Shown here piece by piece: positions 6,672 through 15,001 of a stretch of 36,803 nucleotides of DNA (position 1 is its first letter; the number at the start of each line of letters is the position of its first letter). The notes under the pieces were generated by a model. The model had not been told where the DNA came from and did no database searches. It was given only the letters and a program-made list of their open reading frames with translations. Source of the stretch: Deltaproteobacteria bacterium (lineage in GTDB: Bacteria > Bdellovibrionota_C > UBA2361 > OMII01). The position numbers were made by a program, and so were the translations under genes. The stretch is taken from the NCBI GenBank assembly GCA_947491545.1, contig CANLJX010000015.1, positions 1-36,803 of the forward strand, read 5' to 3'.

Positions 6672-7961
6672 TCATCGAGCTCCCTGCCGCAGCAACTCGC
6701 GTGACACCGAGAGATGCCGCAGGGTTTCACTGAAATCGCTCGTATCGTTGAGTTCCTGCCGAAAGCATTTGAGAAGTTGATCCTTCGCTGACAGAATCCT
6801 CTCTAGCTCTTCATCTGGGCTGCCTCCGAGTAGAAGTATGTGGCGTTCCTTGAGCAGCCGGGAGAACGCGTATGATACCGCTTGTGCATCTTGTCGGTGC
6901 TCTGGCGAGGCAACGCGGGCAAAGAGCCGTGAAACGCTTGAGGTGACATCGATGGCCGGCATGATGCCGAGGGCAGCGACTTCCCCGCGGAGGCAGATAT
7001 GCCCATCCAGCAGGCTCTTTATCTCGTCAGCTAGAGGGTCGATATCGTCGTCCTGGTTGGTCAGCACCGTGTAAATGGCCGTAATTGAGCCAGCAGACGT
7101 GCGACCGGCGCGCTCAACGAGCTTTGGGAGCTGCGTGTAGACCGAGTTTGTGTACCCATGCCGAACGGGGAGCTCTCCCGCAGCCACGCTGGTCTCTCGT
7201 ATAGCTCTCGCCATACGAGTCAATGAATCAACAATCAGGAGCACATGCTTCCCGGCATCGCGAAAATGCTCAGCGATGGCCGTTGCTGTGAGAGGCGCAG
7301 TTTGTCTAAGGAGTGGTGAATCATCACTCGTTGCCACTACAAGGACCGTGCGGCGCAGTCCGTCGCCTCCGAGAGTTTCCTCCACGAATTCCCGCACCTC
7401 GCGGCCCCGTTCCCCAACCAGCGCAACTACGATAACGTCCGCGTTGGCTCGGCGAGCAATCATCGCGAGCAACGTTGACTTTCCGAGGCCAGCAGAGGCG
7501 AAGATTCCGATACGTTGTCCACAGCCAAGCGTGCAGAAAGCGTCGATTGCCCGCACTCCAGTAAGAAATGGCGAGTCGATCAGAGGACGTTCGGAGGCTG
7601 TTGGCGGCTTGCAAATCACGTCCCGCGTTGAGCGGCATTGTAGAGGCTCTGGTCGGCCGTCGATAGTTTCACCGAGTGGATTGATGATACGGCCAAGCAA
7701 GCTCTCATCAACAGTCACTGAGAGTGAAGAGCCATTTGTCGCCACGGTAGCCCCGGGACAGATCCCGTGTGGCTCGCCGAAAATTGCGAGGGAGAACAGC
7801 GTGCCTTCAAAGGAAACTATCTGCCCAAGCAGCGGGGTCCCTGTTCGAGTTGAAACCCAGCACAGATCACCCACAGCCGCCTGAGGAAGTCGGGCAGTGA
7901 TAGCGTTGCCTCGCACGGATGTTATCTCGCCGCTGAGCTGGAAGAGGAGGGAGTGAGTCAT
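6672..7961 (-). CDS. fliI: Flagellar/type III secretion ATPase FliI
   Basis: FliI is the F1-beta-like hexameric ATPase that helps unfold and deliver export substrates to the flagellar type III gate. The 429-residue product has the N-terminal beta-barrel domain, Walker A ASAGLGKS (155-162), GERGREVREF (183-192), Walker B VLLIVDSLTR with D245, and the PAIDVTSSVSRLF region near the arginine finger. Two stretches are unusual: YTVLTNQDDDIDPLADE, and LLDGHICLRGEVAALGIMPAID where the family normally has a SILDGHIVLSR-like segment. The ATG overlaps the fliH stop (ATGA), which indicates translational coupling. A non-flagellar SctN ATPase cannot be excluded from sequence alone, but flgE nearby favours FliI. 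Confidence 0.82.
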   Translation of the reverse strand: MTHSLLFQLSGEITSVRGNAITARLPQAAVGDLCWVSTRTGTPLLGQIVSFEGTLFSLAIFGEPHGICPGATVATNGSSLSVTVDESLLGRIINPLGETIDGRPEPLQCRSTRDVICKPPTASERPLIDSPFLTGVRAIDAFCTLGCGQRIGIFASAGLGKSTLLAMIARRANADVIVVALVGERGREVREFVEETLGGDGLRRTVLVVATSDDSPLLRQTAPLTATAIAEHFRDAGKHVLLIVDSLTRMARAIRETSVAAGELPVRHGYTNSVYTQLPKLVERAGRTSAGSITAIYTVLTNQDDDIDPLADEIKSLLDGHICLRGEVAALGIMPAIDVTSSVSRLFARVASPEHRQDAQAVSYAFSRLLKERHILLLGGSPDEELERILSAKDQLLKCFRQELNDTSDFSETLRHLSVSRELLRQGAR

Positions 7962-8536
7962 TTCGTAATTCTTGCTTTCAGCAACTCCTCAAGGGCTGTG
8001 CGCCAAGCGAAGGAGATCTCGCCGCTCTCGGTTACAAGAACGAACTCCGCAGCTTGAGTTGGCGGTGCGGCAACGACTTGCACGCCGAGGTGATGAGCCT
8101 GAAGATGCGTTGCTGCTGATGAGAAGTACCGTTGCCGTACCCGGACCGTTACACTCCGTTTCGATGCAAGTATTGCCAAAGCGCGTTCAAGCCAAGGGAG
8201 CAAAATATCAGGAGCTTCGCGTTGTATCAGCTCCTCACAGATATCAACGACCAGCTCCTTGACATCGTTCGAAGCGGCCATACACAGAGCTCCGTAGAGC
8301 GACCGAACCTGCTGAGCTATCTCCTCGAGCTCTCCTTGTGCCGCCGCAAGACCCTGCTGGTAGCCCTGCGAGAAAGCCCTGCAACGAGCGGAGCGGAGTC
8401 TCTGCGCCAGCCGAGCTCTGCTGCGTTGTACTCGGGTGGCTGCGTTTTCGAGAGCATGCCGCGTTATCGCCTGGGCTGCCAGTAGCGAGAGCTCTGGAGT
8501 ATGAGTTGATCGGGGGTGTAGCGTTGCTCGAATCAT
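7958..8536 (-). CDS. fliH: FliH/SctL-like stator of the export ATPase
   Basis: FliH binds FliI as a peripheral stalk and regulator. The 192-residue product has an N-terminal helical region rich in Ala, Gln and Arg (including FSQGYQQGLAAAQGELEEIAQQV, similar to the AxxxGxxxGxxxA pattern of FliH), then the conserved DVKELVVDICEELIQRE and VTVRVRQRYFSS segments of the FliH/YscL C-terminal domain. GGAG lies about 8 bases before the ATG at 8536. The 4-base overlap with fliI supports a two-gene unit. No fliF, fliG, fliJ or fliK is adjacent, which is unusual because fliFGHIJ are often clustered. The identity depends partly on the partner gene. Confidence 0.65.
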   Translation of the reverse strand: MIRATLHPRSTHTPELSLLAAQAITRHALENAATRVQRSRARLAQRLRSARCRAFSQGYQQGLAAAQGELEEIAQQVRSLYGALCMAASNDVKELVVDICEELIQREAPDILLPWLERALAILASKRSVTVRVRQRYFSSAATHLQAHHLGVQVVAAPPTQAAEFVLVTESGEISFAWRTALEELLKARITK

Positions 8537-8635
8537 ACATTGCTCCGCGTGTGAGCCATCTTACAACGGCCCTGCAGAGTGTTCGCGGGCAAGCGGTGAA
8601 AAGTTGCGGAAGCTATCGGCGCTGTCTTGTAGGCG

Positions 8636-10318
8636 CTACCGTGCTTTGAGGGAACGCGAGCCTACAGATAGCGCCGTAGCCGCACATGCGTAGTTTATGA
8701 TCGCTAGGACGACAAGTCCGCCTACGAGAATGAGCGTCGGGGAATCGGAGAAGGGTAGGATGTTTGGCGCCAGAGCGTATGCCCCAAAAGAGAGGGCGAT
8801 AGGCACCAGGCTAACGACGAGGAAGAGCACGCTTAGACCCATAAAGAGGAAGCTGCCAACGTTTGTTGAGACCTGGCTCGCGTACTCCCACTCAAAGTGG
8901 GCGAAGAGCGCCCCGAGCCCGACTCCAAGCCCTACGAGACCGTAGGCAAGGATGACCCCGGCGGCACAAGAGGCGAGCACGAGTGGCTCATCTGCGCCGA
9001 TAGCCATGGCACCAGACATGAAGATTACCCCACTTATCGAAGCTACTGGCAGAAACCAGCCCGCTACCTTTGCCCGCAGAATATTTCGCATCGAAACGGG
9101 TGCACTCTGCAGAATCCAAAAGGAGGTGCCCTCCATAGAAACTGACGGAAAGACGAAACGTGAGCAGATGCAGGTCACGACGAGAAAGCTCAGAGCGGCG
9201 TTCACAAGCAGAAGAAGAAGCTGCCACAACACACGAACTTCCTCAGCCATGCTTGTGGGGCCTTCGAGCGTTTGGAAATTGTATAGGTAGATGAAGCAGA
9301 TAGCGAGGAGCATTGCGAGCTGGATAGTGTGGCTTAGGTCTCGAGCGAAAAGCTTAAACTCTTTTGCTATCAGGGCGCGGCGGTCAACGCGCACGAAGGG
9401 CAGCAGCAACCGGGCTGCGGTTTGGCTCGCGCGGCTGTTGAGTTTTAGCAGGTCCCCCTCGTTTCGAAGGCGCGTGTAGGCGGCAAAATAAGCCCTCGAG
9501 GCAACAAGCCACAGGGCTGCCCAGAGCGCGGCTGCAGCGGTGCAAGCCGCGAGCAGCGCCAGGCCTGCGGCGGCAAATGACCCGTTCCGGATGTCCAAGA
9601 TCGCCCGCGCCCAGAAGCGGCCAGGAGTCCACGATTGAGAAGCTGCGCGCAGCAGCTCAAGGTGCGGAGCCAGAGACGTTGACGAAAGCTTAGTCGCTAC
9701 AGAGGCTGAATTCAGCGAGCAGAAGAAGAGTAGTAGAGAAACCATGAAGAGGAGCAGGAGAATCGTGCGGCCTCGCCTGGGAGAGATGATGGCCCCAAAC
9801 GAAAGCGCTGCGAGAACCCCGGCCAGGACGGCGATGCAGACGGCAAGAGCCGAGAGAATAGGGGCCATGATGAAGAATGCTGCTCCACAATCGAAGAAGG
9901 AGCCGAACGCAAGTAGTGAAGGCATACCGAAGACGCACACCATCCAGCCGGTGGAGAGCGCAACTTCACTGCACCGCCCGCGCAGGAAGCGCCCGAGGGA
10001 CACGGGTGAAGCGAGGATGAGATCGAGGTCCTTCGCCAAAAATAGGGAACCTAAGCCGGCTATCGCGGCGGAAAGAACGAGCATGATGAAGAGGCTGGTG
10101 AGGAGCAGGCTGAGAGGCATGAACGGGTCCAAGGCCCCGCTTTCGATAAGCTGCGAGCTGGCCTCCAACGCAGCGTAAGTTGAGAGGTACATCGCAACGA
10201 CCATCGAAGCCGAGGCGAAGAGTCCAATAAACTCACGCAGCGAACGCGTTCCCCGCCAGACGTAGCGGTTTTTCAGCGCGAGGAGAGAGGGCCTTAAGAG
10301 CAGGGGGATGATAGTCAT
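8636..10318 (-). CDS. ABC-2-type exporter permease
   Basis: This 560-residue integral membrane protein has about 12 hydrophobic segments, in two halves separated by a more polar stretch (about 290-330, RLRNEGDLLKLNSRASQTA...VDRRALIAKEFKLFARD). It carries the LFLAKDLDLILASPVS motif typical of large ABC-2 permeases paired with a separate ATPase. The preceding ATPase gene ends 28 bp upstream, and the ATG has a strong ribosome-binding site (GGAGGG, 6 bases). Together they should form an inner-membrane exporter. The substrate cannot be inferred; relatives are linked to peptide, lipid or drug export. Confidence 0.75.
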   Translation of the reverse strand: MTIIPLLLRPSLLALKNRYVWRGTRSLREFIGLFASASMVVAMYLSTYAALEASSQLIESGALDPFMPLSLLLTSLFIMLVLSAAIAGLGSLFLAKDLDLILASPVSLGRFLRGRCSEVALSTGWMVCVFGMPSLLAFGSFFDCGAAFFIMAPILSALAVCIAVLAGVLAALSFGAIISPRRGRTILLLLFMVSLLLFFCSLNSASVATKLSSTSLAPHLELLRAASQSWTPGRFWARAILDIRNGSFAAAGLALLAACTAAAALWAALWLVASRAYFAAYTRLRNEGDLLKLNSRASQTAARLLLPFVRVDRRALIAKEFKLFARDLSHTIQLAMLLAICFIYLYNFQTLEGPTSMAEEVRVLWQLLLLLVNAALSFLVVTCICSRFVFPSVSMEGTSFWILQSAPVSMRNILRAKVAGWFLPVASISGVIFMSGAMAIGADEPLVLASCAAGVILAYGLVGLGVGLGALFAHFEWEYASQVSTNVGSFLFMGLSVLFLVVSLVPIALSFGAYALAPNILPFSDSPTLILVGGLVVLAIINYACAATALSVGSRSLKAR

Positions 10319-10346
10319 GCGGCACCCTCCATAGCTGCTCCAAGGC

Positions 10347-11084
10347 TCAGTGTTCAGCTGCGGACGACGTTAGTTCGAGGAACATGTGCTCCAGATCCTC
10401 CTCTTGCTGGCGGCCCGTCTTTGCTCGAATCTCGTCGAGAGTGCCGGCCGTCAGGAGAGAGCCTCGGTGGATGATCGCCAGGAAGTCGGCGAGCTCCTCC
10501 GCTACATTCAGAGAGTGGGTAGACAGGAAGACAGTGAGCCCCTTGCTTGCGTAGCGCTTCAGAGCTTCTTTCAGGTGCTTCGCTCCGTGGGGGTCGAGAC
10601 CTACCATCGGCTCGTCGAATATGAGGACTCTGGGGTCGTGCACGAGAGCCGCGCATGCCGCAAGCCGCTGCTTCATGCCATGCGAGTAGCTCTCAATCAG
10701 CTCATCTTGCCACTGCTGAAGCGAGTACTCCTCTAGCGTCTCGTCGATGCGGCGCTCTGCATGTTTGCGGTCCATGCGGTACAGGTCGCAGATGAAGTAC
10801 AGGAACTCTCGGCCGGTCAGCTTCTGGTAGAGATTCGGACGGTCAGGGACGTAGCCGATGATTGACTTGGCCTCAAGCGGCTGCTGAACGATGTCGAAGC
10901 CTCCGATGGTGATTGAGCCGCTTGTCGGCTTCAGGATGCCCGTCATCATCCGTATGGAGGTCGTCTTTCCGGCGCCGTTTACTCCGAGGAAGGCGAAGAT
11001 TCCACCCGCAGGGATGGCTAGCGAGACGCTGTCCACCGCTGTGAATGAGCCGTACCGTTTTGTGACTCTATCGAGGGTAATCAT
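10347..11084 (-). CDS. ABC exporter ATP-binding protein
   Basis: The 245-residue ATPase has Walker A GVNGAGKTT (34-42), the Q/P-loop region YVPDRPNLYQKLTGREFL, a variant signature YSHGMKQRL in place of LSGGQ, Walker B VLIFDEP and the H-switch in FLSTHSLN. YSxGMKQR is usual in ABC-2 exporters of the CcmA/DRR type. I chose the ATG at 11084 because the family begins with MITLDRVTKRYG; the frame also allows a TTG at 11111. It precedes its membrane partner, so the two genes are probably one operon. Confidence 0.85.
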   Translation of the reverse strand: MITLDRVTKRYGSFTAVDSVSLAIPAGGIFAFLGVNGAGKTTSIRMMTGILKPTSGSITIGGFDIVQQPLEAKSIIGYVPDRPNLYQKLTGREFLYFICDLYRMDRKHAERRIDETLEEYSLQQWQDELIESYSHGMKQRLAACAALVHDPRVLIFDEPMVGLDPHGAKHLKEALKRYASKGLTVFLSTHSLNVAEELADFLAIIHRGSLLTAGTLDEIRAKTGRQQEEDLEHMFLELTSSAAEH

Positions 11085-11217
11085 AGTGCCGTGAGATAGT
11101 CTGGGACCCAATTGGTTAGGATGCTTTGGAAGAGGGAAGTTGTGCGCTGGGCTGGGGCCGAGAAAGCGGAGGAAGGCTCAGTTGTTGCAGGGTGTTAGTT
11201 CGGGCCTGAAGGCTTTT

Positions 11218-11247
11218 TCGGAGTCGGAGTCGGAGTCGGAGTCGGAG
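11218..11247. repeat. Five tandem TCGGAG hexamers
   Basis: TCGGAG is repeated five times without a mismatch in the non-coding spacer between trmB and the ABC ATPase gene. It is preceded by a GCC-TGAA-GGC-TTTTT mini-hairpin at about 11204-11218. Short perfect hexamers of this kind vary readily by slippage. Confidence 0.85.
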
Positions 11248-11259
11248 TTGCGGGGACGC

Positions 11260-11910
11260 TTAGGTTAGGGCTTCGAGCATGCAGAGGGGCTTGCCTTGGG
11301 ACTTGAAGAGGTACTCGAACTCAGTTGGGATGTTTTCATCTGTCAAAGAGCTACTGAGGAGGTCAGTTGTCTGTTTTGCGATCCGCCAGCCGCCGTCAGC
11401 AAGGAGCTTTGCAGTGCTGGCAAAGTACTCTTGGTGGTCAGTCTTGTAGCGGAGAAACCCATCTGGCTTGAGCAGCCGGCGCATGGTGAGAAGCAGCTCT
11501 GGATTGAGGAGGCGATTTTTGAGCCAGCGCCGCTTATCCCAAGGATCTGGGTAGTTCACAAAAAATCCGTCGACTTCGCCGTCCCCAAAGAGCTGGCCGA
11601 TCTGGCGCGCATCGGAGCGCATCACGAGCAAGTTTGACAGGCCCATCCTCTCGGCTTTTTCCCCAGTCTTAAATGCTCGCTTGAAACGGATTTCAAGGCC
11701 AATGCAGAGGGCGTCACGATTCTGCTCCGCGAGCGTGAGGAGGTGCAGCCCTGAGCCGGAGCCCAGCTCAACAAAGAGTCGTTTGTGCGAAGCTGCCCGT
11801 TGCCGCAGCTCAAGCCTAGCGGCGTCCGAGACGTCCGAACGATCCTCCTCGGCAAGGATGATCCCCGGCTTGCTTTTAACCATCTGCATGTACTGGTTTT
11901 CCCACGCCAT
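11260..11910 (-). CDS. trmB: tRNA (guanine-N7-)-methyltransferase TrmB
   Basis: TrmB transfers a methyl group from S-adenosylmethionine to N7 of G46 in the variable loop of tRNAs. The 216-residue product shows the SAM motif VELGSGSG (47-54), the acidic motif CIGLEIRFKRAFK, the SDARQI segment, and the family hallmark NYPDPWDKRRWLKNRLLN. The C-terminal TEFEYLFKSQGKP matches the TxFE..F...G.. ending of the family. The start is uncertain: an in-frame GTG at 11952 would add 14 residues; neither has a strong ribosome-binding site. It diverges from the methyltransferase-like gene at 12092. Confidence 0.88.
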   Translation of the reverse strand: MAWENQYMQMVKSKPGIILAEEDRSDVSDAARLELRQRAASHKRLFVELGSGSGLHLLTLAEQNRDALCIGLEIRFKRAFKTGEKAERMGLSNLLVMRSDARQIGQLFGDGEVDGFFVNYPDPWDKRRWLKNRLLNPELLLTMRRLLKPDGFLRYKTDHQEYFASTAKLLADGGWRIAKQTTDLLSSSLTDENIPTEFEYLFKSQGKPLCMLEALT

Positions 11911-12091
11911 ACCGGAGTTATACTTCAAGGCTCGGTTGCAACTCAAATGCACCTGACTGGAGAGCTCGCGAATCGTAACAGGGGGGCTCTTAGCTGCTGG
12001 TAACTACTCAGCAGCCTTATGGAAGCGCCGGCATTTTAGCGGACTGCCCCTCAACTGAAGACGCTTACTGGCCGCTCGGGGAGAGATCCAG

Positions 12092-12928
12092 ATGAGGCTA
12101 CCGTTTTTCTCGCGCGCAAGGAGCCTCGGCTTCGCGACGATGGGGGCGCAAATTGAGGCTCGCCATCGCCGCTGTGAACGTTGGTGGGCACCGCACGTTC
12201 GCAACACGCGCGAATTTCTCGCTCAGCAGATCTCGCCCGGATTGAGAGTTGGAGTGCTGGGGGCTGGGCGCCTTATCGATGTCGACGCTGATGAGCTACT
12301 TGAGCGGAGCCAGGAGGTGCACCTAATTGACGCCGACCCAGGCTGTCGAAGTGTGTGGCGTGCCGTTGGTTCGGGGCAGCGGCGCAAGAAGCTCGTGGCA
12401 CGGACGGAGGATGTCACAGCTTGCATCCTTGCGTGGTCCCGGCAGATTGCTTCTATCGACGGGCGAAGCAGGCTAGCGGCAGGCCTCTCTGCCCTCCATG
12501 CGCCTCGGCCGGCTTGGGCTGACGAGCCCTTTGACCTAATTGTTTCACTGAACCTGCTTGGGCAGATACCGCTCTACTGGCGGGACTTCGTGCGCGCAAC
12601 GCACGCCACTCTTTCGGAGCACGAGGAAGAGCAGCTTGCACTATCGATGGGCGAGCTCCAATCAGCACATCTCCGGGCCTTGTTCAGCTCGATGGCTTCG
12701 CGGGTCATTCTCATCTTCGATTCCGAGTACTATTTTTATGAAGCCTCACGCGCTGAGTGGCGTGTTGAATCCGCGATGTTCGGTGCAGCGGCGGATGCCC
12801 TCCGCGCAGGTGCTGCCTCGCGGGTGCTTAAAGGAAGCGACACTTGGCTTTGGCACCTGGCGCCCCAGTTTGTTGAGCAGGCGGACGAGGGCGAAATACA
12901 CAAGGTTGAGGCCCTGGCATTTGGCTAA
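12092..12928 (+). CDS. Methyltransferase-like (Rossmann) protein of unknown substrate
   Basis: This 278-residue protein has a glycine-rich first strand (RVGVLGAGRLIDVD, about 52-65) followed by EVHLIDADPG, the usual order of motif I and the acidic end of strand 2 in class I SAM methyltransferases. A later FDLIVSLNLLGQIPLYWRDF matches the motif IV region. An N-terminal helix rich in Arg and Trp (RRCERWWAPHVRNTREFL) precedes the fold. The ribosome-binding site GGGGAGAG lies 5-6 bases before the ATG. It is divergent from trmB and followed after 50 bp by terC. I cannot assign the substrate; catalytic residues are not obvious, so a non-enzymatic role is possible. Confidence 0.6.
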   Translation: MRLPFFSRARSLGFATMGAQIEARHRRCERWWAPHVRNTREFLAQQISPGLRVGVLGAGRLIDVDADELLERSQEVHLIDADPGCRSVWRAVGSGQRRKKLVARTEDVTACILAWSRQIASIDGRSRLAAGLSALHAPRPAWADEPFDLIVSLNLLGQIPLYWRDFVRATHATLSEHEEEQLALSMGELQSAHLRALFSSMASRVILIFDSEYYFYEASRAEWRVESAMFGAAADALRAGAASRVLKGSDTWLWHLAPQFVEQADEGEIHKVEALAFG

Positions 12929-12978
12929 TCAGGGCAGTTTCAAAAAAACTCCAGCCGTGAGACAACTACCGCCACGCC

Positions 12979-13695
12979 ATGGACCTCCTAACGATCCCGA
13001 ATCTTATCGCGCTCTTCACCCTAACTTCGCTTGAAGTGGTGCTTGGCATCGACAATGTCGTTTTTATAGCGATCGTGGCGAGCAGGCTCCCAGAGGAGCA
13101 ACGCCGCCTGGCAAGGCTGCTCGGGCTCGGAGTGGCGGTTGTCACTCGCCTCATGCTGCTCTTTACCCTGTCGTACCTAGCCTCGATGACAGAACCGATG
13201 ATCGCTTACGGCGACCGCGACTTAAGCGGCCGTGATATTATCCTGATACTGGGAGGAATCTTCCTCATCTACAAGGCGACAAAAGAGATTCACGAAAAGA
13301 CAGTTGGAGAGGAGAGTGAGCTCAGGGTCAAGGATCCGAGCCGTATGCCGACCCTTCGAGGAATCGTTTTGCAGATCGTGCTGATAGACATCATCTTCTC
13401 GCTCGATTCAGTCATCACAGCGGTAGGCATGACGAACAACCTGCCGATAATGGCGACCGCGATTATCTTGGCAGTAATCGTCATGCTGATCTTCTCTGGC
13501 GTGATCGTGGATTTCATCGAGGAGAATCCAACGGTGAAGATGCTCGCGTTGGCGTTCCTCCTCATGATTGGTTTTGTGCTGATTATAGATGGCTTCGGCT
13601 ATCACGTAGAGAAGGGCTACGTGTACTTTGCGATGGGCTTCTCGCTGTTGGTTGAGATGCTAAACCTCCGTTCCTTGCGCAAACGCTCAAGGTAG
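12979..13695 (+). CDS. TerC-family integral membrane protein
   Basis: The 238-residue protein has about seven transmembrane helices and the two family motifs: EVVLGIDNVVF near 19-29 and IIFSLDSVITA in the second half. The acidic residues in these membrane helices are thought to bind metal in TerC relatives, which have been linked to manganese export and to metalation of exported proteins; the tellurite name is historical. GDRDLSGRDIILILGGIFLIYKATKEIHE is typical of the YgdQ/YoaE-like subgroup. The ribosome-binding site is weak. It lies 50 bp after the methyltransferase-like gene and may be co-transcribed with it. Confidence 0.85.
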   Translation: MDLLTIPNLIALFTLTSLEVVLGIDNVVFIAIVASRLPEEQRRLARLLGLGVAVVTRLMLLFTLSYLASMTEPMIAYGDRDLSGRDIILILGGIFLIYKATKEIHEKTVGEESELRVKDPSRMPTLRGIVLQIVLIDIIFSLDSVITAVGMTNNLPIMATAIILAVIVMLIFSGVIVDFIEENPTVKMLALAFLLMIGFVLIIDGFGYHVEKGYVYFAMGFSLLVEMLNLRSLRKRSR

Positions 13696-13757
13696 GGGAC
13701 TGTTGTGGTCACCTGAGGCTGCTAAGCCGGCAGCCAGAATGCCGAGCAGATGACTCG

Positions 13758-14750
13758 CTAGAGCGTCGCAGCGATAGCTGCAGCTCCGAAGAGCGCCGCG
13801 TGATCGTCTTTAATGATAAACACAGGCGTCGCTTCCACCCGCTCCTTCTGCTTTCCTTTCTTGAGGTAGCCCTCAACAAATGGGCCCTTGGTCAGAAACG
13901 GAGCGATCTTTGGCGGGATGCCGCCGCCAAGGTAGACTCCACCTGTGGCGAGGTACGTAAGCACGATGTTGCTGCAGTGGGCGCCCAGCATCGAGCAGAA
14001 CATTCGCATCGTCTTAACGCAGATTTCACACGACCCCTCCATCGCAAGTTCCGTTACAATTGAGGTTATCTGGCTTTCAGAGTCCGGGGACTTAAGCTGC
14101 GCGGGCTCATCTCCTCGGCCGGTATCTCGAAGAAACGAGTAGATGTTCGCGATGCCTGGACCGCAGAGAACCGACTCAACGCTGACGTGGGAGAACCGAC
14201 CCTGCAGGTACCGTAATAGCTCCATCTCGTCTTCATTAGTTGGAGCGAAGTTGGCGTGTCCTCCCTCAGAGGCAAGAAGCACGCTCCATCCCGCTTCACG
14301 GTGGATGAGCGAATGTCCGAGTCCGGTTCCTGGGGCCACGACTACGCAAGAGCCGCCGCGGTCCACAAAGCCGCGACCTTCGTACACGGTCAGGAGGCTG
14401 TCCTGGCCGAAGGTTGGTATTGCCGCCGCGGTTCCCACCAGGTCGTTGACGAGCTTAATCTTGTGAAGCCGGAGGGTAGCCCCAACATCAGCCTGAACGA
14501 CTTGCCATGGCAGGTTGGTAACCTTGACGCGCCCATTCACGACCGGCCCGGGGAGGCCGAAGCACGCAGCTTCGAGGCGTTGGGTGATAGCGGACTGATG
14601 CTTGTCGAGAAACTGCTTCAGGATAGCCTCTAGCGAGGAGAAGTCCTTGCTGACGTACCTCTCCGAGAGGATCATCTCGACCTTGCCTTGGCGGCGTTCA
14701 AAAAGTCCTACCCGTGCTTTGGTTCCGCCAATGTCTCCGGCTATGATCAT
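13758..14750 (-). CDS. glk: Glucokinase
   Basis: Glucokinase phosphorylates free glucose with ATP to glucose-6-phosphate. The 330-residue product belongs to the proteobacterial Glk family rather than the ROK family: it has DIGGTK (6-11), the sugar-binding NLPWQV and LVNDLVGTAAAIP segments, the phosphate loop VVAPGTGLGHS, ASEGGHANFAP, and TGGVYLGGGIPPKIAP. It is divergent from the GT4/GH57 operon, which fits use of glucose released by glucan breakdown. It starts at the ATG at 14750, with GGGGC a few bases upstream. Confidence 0.9.
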   Translation of the reverse strand: MIIAGDIGGTKARVGLFERRQGKVEMILSERYVSKDFSSLEAILKQFLDKHQSAITQRLEAACFGLPGPVVNGRVKVTNLPWQVVQADVGATLRLHKIKLVNDLVGTAAAIPTFGQDSLLTVYEGRGFVDRGGSCVVVAPGTGLGHSLIHREAGWSVLLASEGGHANFAPTNEDEMELLRYLQGRFSHVSVESVLCGPGIANIYSFLRDTGRGDEPAQLKSPDSESQITSIVTELAMEGSCEICVKTMRMFCSMLGAHCSNIVLTYLATGGVYLGGGIPPKIAPFLTKGPFVEGYLKKGKQKERVEATPVFIIKDDHAALFGAAAIAATL

Positions 14751-14933
14751 AGGTATGCCCCGAGGTGATTCCCTAAAACGGAGAGGCTATACCACTCAAA
14801 ACGAAGTTCTCCAACATTCGACCAGAGCGAGAAACGTTGTTTTGCTGGCGCTTGGAGCCTTGCGGTAGGCAGGAGCAACCGAGTTGCTCTCGCGTTCCCC
14901 GACAGCGGCGTCCATCTACAGAGGTCAGTGTCG

Positions 14934-14962
14934 TGGACTTCGATACCACCGACCCGTATAAT
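14934..14962 (+). promoter_or_regulatory. Candidate sigma-70-type promoter of the GT4-GH57 operon
   Basis: TGGACT (14934-14939) and a perfect TATAAT (14957-14962) are separated by 17 bp, close to the TTGACA/TATAAT consensus. Transcription would start near 14969, leaving about 33 bases before the ATG at 15002. Confidence 0.5.
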
Positions 14963-15001
14963 CCTTCCCTTCCACGAGTCCTCTAACCCGTCGACACGCT
15001 T

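Noticed and set aside
5958-6675. Two long minus-strand frames over the unknown membrane protein
   Set aside because: They are Ser/Arg-rich shadows opposite a gene with a strong ribosome-binding site and a clear membrane helix.
7150-7884. 244-codon plus-strand frame opposite fliI
   Set aside because: Ser/Arg/Pro-rich shadow of the strongly conserved fliI frame.
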